Assembly: GCF_022458985.1 (NCBI RefSeq)
Contig: NC_061776.1
Coordinates: 620,001 to 684,000 of the forward strand
Source of the DNA: Mugil cephalus
Taxonomy: Eukaryota > Chordata > Actinopteri > Mugiliformes > Mugilidae
Reading direction: 5' to 3'
DNA: 64,000 bases
The notes below the pieces were generated by a model. It made no database searches. It saw nothing but the letters and a program-made list of their open reading frames with translations, and was not told where the DNA came from. The translations under genes and the position numbers were made by a program. This document shows, piece by piece, positions 56,341-64,000 of this stretch. Within the stretch, counting starts at the first letter, position 1, and every line of letters starts with the position of its first letter.

Positions 56341-56953
56341 ATGTTGCTTTACCTCTTTTTGCTTCTATCTCACATTATAGGTGAGTTGAAGAACAGGGAT
56401 TCAAGTTTTGTTGAAGCTGCTGCATTAACCAGATATACAGATTGCACTTCACAACTCTTGTTTCTTTGCTCTGATACAATGAAAATCATCCTTTCATCAT
56501 CTTCTACATTGAACTGACAGAGTTGTACAGTTGATTTTGTTGTGAATGTCCACAGAGTAACACTGTACAGGAGACATTTTCCACTGTCTTCTCCTCTCAG
56601 CCTCATGGACAATGTTAGTCTAATGGCTTCATGATCTCTACTTTTTCCAGGACTAATAGCTGGAGACACAATCTCTCCTGATGAAGATGAAGTTAGTGGA
56701 ACAGAAGGACAATCTGTCACACTTTCATGCAACTATCAGACAGATGAAACAAATATTCTTCTTTTCTGGTACAGACATCATTCTGACCTTCAGGCTCCTC
56801 AGTTTATTCTCTGGAAAGGAGCTAAAGATTTTAGTGGGAGTGAACACATTCCTGATAATCGCTATACATCAGAAACAACAGATTCATCAACTGAACTGAC
56901 CATAACAGACCTAACCCTGGCAGACACAGCTCTCTACTACTGTGCTCTAGAAA
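56341..56953 (+). CDS. TRA/TRD V segment V17 (family B), apparently functional
   Basis: Leader exon 56341-56380 encodes MLLYLFLLLSHII plus one base (donor GTGAGT). The acceptor TTTTTCCAG ends at 56650. V exon 56651-56953 has GLIAGDTISPDEDEVSGTEG, VTLSCNY, LLFWYRHHSDLQAPQF, LTITDLTLADTALYYC and CALE. It is intact. The intron contains a TGA where the other family B introns are open, which shows that intron openness is not selected. The 3' flank is interrupted by a LINE at 57157. Confidence 0.93.
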
Positions 56954-56992
56954 CACAGTGATACAAAGTGTAGAAGAGGCTGTACAAAAACC
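56954..56992 (+). other. V17 RSS (23-bp spacer)
   Basis: Heptamer CACAGTG 56954-56960, nonamer ACAAAAACC 56984-56992. Confidence 0.95.
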
Positions 56993-57156
56993 TGAACCCA
57001 GATATGTGACTACTCTTCAAAGAGGAGGGAAGTGGTATTCAAACCACAGCTTCATATCAGATGGATTCTGCTAATTCCTGTTTTATCAGAGTCACTGCGG
57101 TTACAGCTGCTAATGAAACACTGTGGGAGGATTCACATGAGCAGCAAATCCACATC

Positions 57157-58611
57157 TACAGCACTAACACCAATGACAGAAGATTGTTTGAGAGAAATAT
57201 ACAGGAAAGATATAGTTGTAGCAGTACTACTTGATTACAATGCAGCCTTTGATGTAATCAACCACAGACTGTTAATTAATAAACTCAGGTGTTGTGGCTT
57301 CATCCAAACAGCAACAGCATGGTTGGGTTATAGTCATCTTGTTAATAGAACTCAGAGTGTTTTCATGGTTGCTCCTAAGAAGCTAAACAGGTTGTGTCTG
57401 GTTTCCACAGGGAGTTCAATGGGTCCGTTACTATCCTCCATCTTTACACATGACTTTCCTCTGGTGCTGGAGAAAGCAAAGTGTCCATGTATTCTGATGA
57501 CACAATATATGTACATACACCCACAGTAAAAGAATTCAGTGATATCCTAACACAGAACTAACAGCAGCACTAGAATGGGTGACTGGTAACCACTTAGTTT
57601 TAAACATAAAGCAAAGAGCATGATCCTTGGGACAAGTCATTCACTGAACAGTAAACCCCAGTTAAATGTGATGATGAACAATGTTACTGTTGAGCAGGTT
57701 GGAGAAACAAAGCTCTTGGGTGTCATTTTAGAAAGTAATCTGTCATGGACAAGGCACACGGATGAAGTAGCTGCAAAGATGGGGAAGAATATATGAATCA
57801 TAAGGAGATGCTCTGTGTATTTGACAATGGAACTGGTCAAACCGGTGGTTGAGACACTAGTCTCGTCACAACTAGATTACTGCTCAGTGATTTGGTGCAA
57901 ACATGAAGGACTTGGGAAAACTGCAGCAGGCTCAAAGCAGAGCAGCTCGTGTTGCCCTTAAGTCTACAATAAGGTCAAATGTAGATGAGATGCACGACAA
58001 AAGCCACTGAAAGGCTGAAAGTATCACTCCTAGTCTTTAAGAAATACATCCTACCTGTCTATATAACCAGTTAACTTTAAGCTCGGTTGTACATGCATCA
58101 AAAGAGACATGTCACAAGAGGCTGCTATCAACTGAAGCTAAAAAGGAATCAATGTTAAAACCAGTGTTGTATAGAGCAGTGGTAGCATGGAATACACAGA
58201 CAACACACATTACTGAAGAAAATCTAAACTAAATCAGGCTTCAAACGCCAACTGACAAATCAACAAGCAGCTCAAAGGAAGTGAGATGTAGATTGGACAC
58301 ATACAGTATACATAGACAGGCGCACACACACACATATGTGTTGGTATTCAATTGTCGTTACTGTGATGATGGTGATTGTTAATAACTGTTGTCGTTGGTT
58401 GTCATTTATGAGCATTTTTTCATTTACAGTGAGTTTAGTCGAATGAAAAAATGTGAACTCTGTTATTAGTTTCACCAAAGGTTGTGGCTTTGTTGTTGTC
58501 ATTGTTTTACTTTATTTCTGTTTTGTTTTTTACTGGTCTATTTTATGTGTGGACCCCAGGAAGATTAGCTGTTGATGGCTGCAGCTAATGGGGATCCAAT
58601 AAACACAATAA
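57157..58611 (+). mobile_element. 5'-truncated LINE inserted in the V17 3' flank
   Basis: RT remnants: LLDYNAAFDVINHRLLI near 57225, a SSMGPLLSSIF block near 57411, a degraded YADD region near 57490, and a thumb block KLLGVILESNLSW-like near 57712. The 3' end is GGGGATCCAATAAACACAATAA. The V flank stops after CCACATC (57156) and resumes at about 58612 with ACATCAACGACAAACC, giving a likely short target duplication ACATC. Confidence 0.85.
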
Positions 58612-58869
58612 ACATCAACGACAAACCAACTGAAGGTTCACACTCTAAACACCATGGACACCAAGAACACAATCATTTTACTTCCAAAACAAAAAGGAGT
58701 GCTTGTGTCTGCATTAACATTATTGAACATTGGCCTTTACAGGCCATGTTATTCATGTAGATTCAGTAGCTAAGAGTATCTGAAAAAAAATAAGATATCT
58801 GAATGACAAAGGACATATTTAAGTGGAACAATTGGAACTAATGTCTCAAAATAAAGACGATGCTTAAAC

Positions 58870-60720
58870 TACAAGGAAAGAGCTACAACAAGGGGGAGAT
58901 TCCTGTTTCTCTACCAGAGGAGTTCAACTCCTTCTACACTCGCTTTGAGCACAACATCCAGCTGGAGGTGTTTCTGGAACAGTACATCAGAGACAGGTAA
59001 CCCTGTCTGATGTGTGTAAAAGCCTCATAAAAGGTGAATGCCCATAAAGCTAATTGTCCAGACAACGTCTCATTCCCAGTATTCAAAGCTTGTACAAATG
59101 AACTGGCAGATTTCTTAGACATTTCCAACCTTTCCCTCCTCCAGTCCGTAGTCTCCACGTTTTAAGCAAACAACCATCATTCACGCAGCAAAAAAGCCAA
59201 ATGTGAGCATCTAAATGACTCTGACCCTATAGCACTCACCTCCACCATAATGAAGAGCTTTGAGAGGACAGTCAAAGCACATGTCCTCCTCCCTGCCCAC
59301 CACACATGACCCTCTACAGTTTGTCTACAGGCCAAACTGGTCCACGGATGACGCAATATCAACAGTGCTGTACACGGTCCTCTCCCACCTTGATCAGAGG
59401 AACACATACAGTGGTGTGAAAAGGTGTTTGCACCCTTCGTCCTCATCATATCAAGCTAATTTAAATATTAGTCAAACATGACACGTTTAAACATAACATG
59501 CAGCTTTTAAATGAAGGTTTTTATTATTCTTTCATTGTGTTATTGCTGGTGTGTTCTGGATCATTGTCTTGCTGCAGAACCCAAGTTCTCTTCAGCCTGA
59601 GGTCACCAATAGATGGCCGGACATTCTCCTTCAGGGTTTTTAGGTACAAGCAGAATTCATGGTTCCATTTCTCACAAGGTCCTGGAGCAGCAGCCCAAGA
59701 CCACCACACTACCACCTTGGGGTGGTCCACATGTTCCTTTAGCTCAGCAGAGGTTCTGGTCTTGAACTCTGCCATGAGGCCATGTTAGCCCAGTCTCTTT
59801 CTGAACTCTGACCTTAACTGAGCCCAGTGAGGCTGCAGGTCTCTGGGTCTTGTTGTGGGCCTTTTGTGCCCTCTTGGATCAGTGGTCTCTGAGCTCTTAG
59901 AATCATTGAGGTGGGCCGGCCAATCCTGGGAAGGTTCTCCACTGTTCCATGTTTCCTCCATTTGTGGATAATGGCTCTCACTGTGGTTCTCTGGAGTCCC
60001 AGAGCTTTAGAACCTTTTCCTCATAAACCTCATAAATCTCAGTGACGTTCTTTCTCATGTTCCTGAATGTCTCTGGGTCTGGGGCTGAGGTCCAGCTGTG
60101 GAGGATCTCTCTAGGATCAGGTCCTATTGAAGTGGTTTCTAGACTGAGAACAGGTGTAGCAGTAACCAGGTCTGGATGTGGCTGGAGGAACTGGACTCAG
60201 GTGATGAGCCACAGGTAAGTTATGTTTTAACAGGAGAGAAGAGCAAACACTTTACCAAAGGGCCATGGAGCTCTGGATTTATTTCCTCCTGAATAATAAA
60301 AACCTTCATTTTAACACTGCATTTTGTGTTTACTTGTTTATCTTTGACTAATATTTAAATCAGTTTGATCTGAAACATTTAAGTGTGACAAACTTTTTTA
60401 CTCCACTCATATATGTGAATATTCATCAACTTCAGCTCTGTCTTCAATATCTTATTCTGATCCAAACTGGTCATAAAGCTCAGAGACCTAAGCATCAGTC
60501 CCTCCCTGTGCAGATGGATCCTGGACTTTCAGACCAACAAGTCCACCTAATCTACACTGAACCTGATCACTGGTGCCCCCCAAGGATGTGTCCTCAGCCC
60601 CCTGCTTTTTAACGCTATATCCAAGCACATGTGGGAAGAGAGGGGGCAGAGCTGAGGTTTTCTGCCCCACTTGAAATCAGACCAATGTAACACCACCCTG
60701 GGAATTTCACCCAGGGATTA
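58870..60720 (+). mobile_element. LINE remnant split by a Tc1-like element
   Basis: Left part: linker and early RT with DPLQFVYRPNWSTDDAIST near 59310 and LDQRNTY near 59390. Right part from 60412: a FNTI-like block, a DFQTNKST-like block and GCPQGCVLSPLL-like remnants near 60570. It is frame-broken and of the same type as 1-2679. Confidence 0.65.
59409..60411 (-). mobile_element. Tc1-like element, transposase on minus strand
   Basis: Ends CAGTGGTGTGAAAAGG (left) and TTTTTTACTCCACTCA (right) are imperfect inverted repeats flanked by TA. On the minus strand the HTH remnant (TVRAIIHKWRKHGTVENLP, near 59990-59930) precedes a DDE piece at 59775-59524 (WSWAAAPGPCEKWN, VLQQDNDPEHTSN). It is truncated and broken. 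Confidence 0.75.
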
Positions 60721-60929
60721 TTAATTATAAACCAGTTCTTGTAAGGCACCCAGGTTCATTATGGAAACAGGCAGGAGACGATGTTCCAGCCATAAAACAT
60801 GTTTTGATACAAAATATTAGAAAGAATCGACTGTCACACACACATCCATCAAACATTGGTTCAGAGCTGAGGTTTACTGGTGGAGAGGAGGGCTAGCAAG
60901 AGGAGGCATCTCAGGGAAGGGTTACCCCA

Positions 60930-61572
60930 AACACACATTTTATTTTGTACCTGTGTCTACCTCTGAGGTTTTTAGTGCCTTAAAGAAGTTGAACTCCAAA
61001 AGATTATGTGGACCCTATGATTTGGATCCATTTTTTTTCCTTCTAAAACTGACTCCTGACTTAATTTCTGAGCCTCTAACTTGTGTTTTTAACCGAAGCC
61101 TCAGCACAAACAAACTTCCTAATGGGTTGAAATCTGTGTTCATCCTCCCGTTGCTAAAAGAAAGCGAACCTGCATTTGTGAATAATTACAGGCCCATTTC
61201 AAAGTTATACATTCTCGCAAAAGTATTTAAAAAACTGGTCTGGGATCAACTGAAGGAATTTTTAGATTCAAACTACATTTAAACCCGCTTCAATCAGGGT
61301 GCTGCCCTCAAACGATTTAATGTTGTGTCTGAGGCACTGGATTCCAAAGAGGTTTGTGCTGCTCTGTTCATTGATCCGTCCGAGGCGTTTGACACTGTGG
61401 ACCACAGTCTCCTGTTACAAACTCTCTGTAAGATTGGAATCTCTGAACAAGCCACCGCTTGGTTTGCAGATTACTTGACATGTGGAATGAATGTGTTCAG
61501 GTGGGGTTAGCTCCAGCTTTCCTGAGGTCACAGAAGGTGTACCTCAAGGATCAGTCTTAGGACCCATTCTGT
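60930..61572 (+). mobile_element. LINE RT fragment abutting a V 3' flank
   Basis: The open piece 60953-61282 (EVFSALKKLNSKRLCGPYDL, VNNYRPISKLYILAKVF) and 61325-61510 (ALFIDPSEAFDTVDHSLLL) are followed by a VPQGSVLGPI-like block near 61540. It ends exactly where V 3'-flank sequence begins (61573). Confidence 0.75.
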
Positions 61573-61808
61573 TTTGGAGCAAAGACAACGCAATACTCCA
61601 CAACATCCACTAGAGGGAGCCACACTCTGTTCTTCTTCTATGGTCGGTTAGGATACAGTCTGCTCTAGATTCATTGTAGAGATGATAGAACATCAACATC
61701 CTCAAAGAGGAGACGGAGAGATTCAGGGAGGAGCTGAGCTGTTACTGAACTATAGAAGAGAGACAACAGAGTTCAAAACACAAACCAGAAACATTTCCTT
61801 TATTCAAC
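61573..61808 (+). repeat. Orphan V 3' flank and V18 promoter region
   Basis: TTTGGAGCAAAGACAACGCA (61573 on) is the sequence that follows the nonamer in every CALR-type V here, but the V body and RSS are missing. The rest matches the V12-V13 intergenic region (43874-44123), so a family A-like V was probably lost. Confidence 0.8.
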
Positions 61809-62261
61809 ATGCTGTCGTTGGACTATTGGACGTTTTCTCTGCTTCTTTTCATTCTCACAGGTATGCTACACTATACAGGAAAATGATGTTAAATTAAAAT
61901 GTTGAATGGATGGAAATGATGGATTAAAACATTTCTAACATGATATAACAGAGTTATCTCTTCCTTTAGGTGTCAGCCATGAACAACTCAATGCAGTCAA
62001 GACTAAAGAGTCCAGTTTAGAAGGAACCACTGTTACTCTGTCCTACAACTACCCTGAACTCTCAAGTAGTAATTATTTCTTCTGGTATCGACAATATCCA
62101 GGAAAACCTCCAGAGTTCCTGATCTCTAACTCTGCTTCAGGAGAAGTAGGAACTTTTGAAGACCCTCGACTGAAGATTAAAGTGGAGCAAAAGCAAATCA
62201 CTATGAACATCTCCTCTGCTGCAGTGACAGACTCTGCTGTGTACTACTGTGCTCTGAGGCC
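61809..62261 (+). CDS. TRA/TRD V segment V18 (family C), first conserved Cys is Tyr
   Basis: Leader exon 61809-61860 encodes MLSLDYWTFSLLLFILT plus one base (donor GTATGC). The acceptor TTCCTTTAG ends at 61969. V exon 61970-62261 has [61 protein letters not shown] and CALR. The first-Cys codon is TAC at 62044-62046. The frame and RSS are otherwise intact. Unlike V4 it has no extra N-terminal Cys. It heads the V18-V19 cassette. Confidence 0.88.
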
Positions 62262-62299
62262 CACAGTGACAGGAAACACCAAAACTCTGAACAAAAACC
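62262..62299 (+). other. V18 RSS (22-bp spacer)
   Basis: Heptamer CACAGTG 62262-62268, nonamer ACAAAAACC 62291-62299. Confidence 0.95.
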
Positions 62300-62491
62300 T
62301 TTGGAGCAAAGACAACACAATACTCCACAACATCCACTAGAGGGAGCCACACTCTGTTCAACCAGTGACTTCTGACTCATTGGACTGAGGACAAAGACAA
62401 CAGAGAAATGAAGCAGTTGACATCTGAGACAGAGCTGCTGTTGAAGCAGAGAAGAATTTGATTGGTTGAGTTGAAGTCAAGCTGTAACTGG

Positions 62492-62531
62492 CCCCGCCCA
62501 CTCAACATCATCAGCTCATCCAATGACATTA
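62492..62531 (+). promoter_or_regulatory. Putative family B V promoter block (V19)
   Basis: GC box 62492-62499, CCAAT 62520-62524, TGACATTA 62524-62531. Confidence 0.45.
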
Positions 62532-62604
62532 TTTCTTCCTCATTCTACTCTGGTAAAGAACATTGTTGATGTGCTGTCTGTCTGGCTTTAATAACTCCAA
62601 AGAC

Positions 62605-63220
62605 ATGTTGCTTTACCTCTTTTTGCTTCTATCTCACATTATAGGTGAGTTGAAGAACAGGGATTCAAGTTTTGTTGAAGCTGCTGCATTAACCAGATAT
62701 ACAGACTGCACTTCACAACTCTTCTTGTTTCTTTGCTCTGATACAATGAAAATCATCTTTTCATCATCTTCTACATTGAACTGACAGAGTTGTACAGTTG
62801 ATTTTGTTGTGAATGTCCACAGAGTAACACTGTACAGGAGACATTTTCCACTGTCTTCTCCTCTCAGCCTCATGGACAATGTTAGTCTAATGGCTTCATG
62901 TTCTCTACTTTTTCCAGGACTAACAGCTGGAGACACAATCTCTCCTGATGAAGATGAAGTCAGTGGAAGAGAAGGACAATCTGTCACACTCTCATGCAAC
63001 TACGAGACGGATGATGATATAGTTTACCTCAACTGGTACAGACATCATTCTGACCTTCAGGCTCCTCAGTTTATTCTCTATAAAGGAGCTAAATCAAGAA
63101 GTGACCGTGAACACATTCCTGATAAACGCTATAAATCCCAAACATCGTCTACATCAACTGAACTGACCATAACAGACCTAACCCTGGCAGACACAGCTCT
63201 CTACTACTGTGCTCTAGAAA
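62605..63220 (+). CDS. TRA/TRD V segment V19 (family B), intact coding but mutated heptamer
   Basis: Leader exon 62605-62644 encodes MLLYLFLLLSHII plus one base (donor GTGAGT). The acceptor TTTTCCAG ends at 62917. V exon 62918-63220 translates identically to V15 and differs by silent changes such as ACA to ACG in CDR1. The heptamer that follows is CCCAGTG, so the segment is expected to rearrange poorly or not at all despite an intact coding region. Confidence 0.92.
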
Positions 63221-63259
63221 CCCAGTGATGCAAAGTGTAGAAGAGGCTGTACAAAAACC
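63221..63259 (+). other. V19 RSS with mutated heptamer
   Basis: CCCAGTG at 63221-63227 (consensus CACAGTG), 23-bp spacer, nonamer ACAAAAACC 63251-63259. The second base of the CAC core is changed. Confidence 0.95.
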
Positions 63260-64000
63260 TGAACCCAGATATGTGACTACTCTTCAAAAAGGAGGGAAGT
63301 GGTATTCAAACCACAGCTTCATATCAGATGGATTCTGCTAATTCCTGTTTTATCAGAGTCACTGTGGTTACAGCTGCTAATGAAACACTGTGGGAGGATT
63401 CACATGAGCAGCAAATCCACATCAATGACAAACCAACTTGAGGTTCACACACTAAACACCATGGACACTAACAACACAATCATTTTACATCCAAAGTAAA
63501 AACTACAGGGGAGCGTATGTTTCTGCATCGAGGTTATTCTACATTTATCTTTATGATCCATGTTGTTTATATTTTATTGTATTAATTATTTAATTGATAT
63601 AGCACATATCTCTGTATTAACTGGGGACATTTACTTTTATCCAGATTTACATTGTTCACCAACATCAACTCCATATTACCTCACAAAAAGCACCAACAGG
63701 TGGAAACTCGGCCACAGAGGACTGGACTCAGTGGTTCCATGGTGCAGGACAAATGGACAGAAGGTGGTGGGATGAAAAGAAGAGGAATTCTTTCTAATCA
63801 AGTCTCTTTTTCCTGAGAAAAGTCTTTAAATCATAACAGCTACATTCAACTAACTCACTTATAATGATGATGATTAAAGACAGATGAAAGCACAGATCAA
63901 GGGGAGCAGTGCTCAGTATTTTTGTATGGAATGACTCAAGCTTGTATTAGTTTCATAGGGAATGACTATTCAGCATTCATAAGTACATGTTCATTTGTGA

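Larger units (their letters stand above)
62350..64000 (+). repeat. Recent duplication block, partner 47320-48990, continuing past the window
   Basis: The V19 region and its 3' flank follow 47320-48990 almost base for base up to the last position of the window, so the right boundary of the duplication is not seen. Confidence 0.85.

Noticed and set aside
1-64000. J, D or constant-region segments
   Set aside because: I looked for FGxG-type J motifs with 12-bp RSS and for Ig constant-domain exons on both strands and found none that I could support.

Overview
The window is germline DNA from a ray-finned (teleost) fish and covers part of the V-segment array of a T-cell receptor alpha/delta (TRA/TRD) locus. 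All 19 V segments I can support lie on the + strand. Each has a short leader exon, an intron of roughly 75-275 bp in phase 1, a V exon of about 270-310 bp, and a recombination signal sequence (RSS: heptamer, 22/23-bp spacer, nonamer). I see no J, D or C segments and no conventional host gene. The alpha/delta assignment rests on the V-domain framework and the germline ends (CALR, CALET, CAVET). No species can be named. The teleost call also rests on the repeat set: L2/Rex/RTE/I-type LINEs, Tc1-like and hAT DNA transposons, a gypsy element and a retroviral element.

I number the V segments V1-V19 and group them by sequence. Family A (V1, V3, V12, V16, the V exon of V7, and the related V10) has a leader like [15 protein letters not shown] and a V exon starting ECKGEDK. 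Family B (V2, V6, V11, V15, V17, V19) has the leader MLLYLFLLLSHIIG. Family C (V4, V13, V18) has V exons starting GVSHEQL or GVSCQQL. Family D (V8, V14) starts GSSEDVLTP. V5 and V9 are single members. Three segments have clear coding or RSS damage: V1 (second Cys to Tyr), V16 (in-frame TAA) and V19 (heptamer CCCAGTG). V4 and V18 have Tyr at the first conserved Cys. V11 uses a GC splice donor.

The layout is modular. Six times a family B segment follows another V at almost fixed spacing: 343-344 bp from the upstream heptamer to the B start codon. The upstream partner comes from different families each time, but its FR3 end, RSS and 3' flank are nearly the same. The 3' half of the unit therefore behaves as a constant cassette onto which different V bodies have been joined. 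V7 is a chimera in which promoter and leader come from one lineage and the V exon from family A.

The spaces between V segments are packed with transposon debris, much of it nested. The main items are: LINE pieces at 1-3800, 6700-8260, 8625-9250, 16560-17640, 33367-37960 and 57157-61572; a nearly complete minus-strand LINE at about 11266-15352 whose ORF carries a 2A-like motif; an hAT element at about 20.1-24.5 kb split by a deleted endogenous retrovirus at 21605-23571; two degenerate + strand Tc1-like elements at 39.3-42.6 kb, one with a perfect 57-bp palindrome; a third Tc1-like element at 59409-60411; and a decayed Ty3/gypsy element at about 50.6-54.5 kb. Segmental duplications tie V1 to V3, V8 to V14, V9 to V13, V12 to V16, and V15 to V19. 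The last duplication runs off the right edge of the window.
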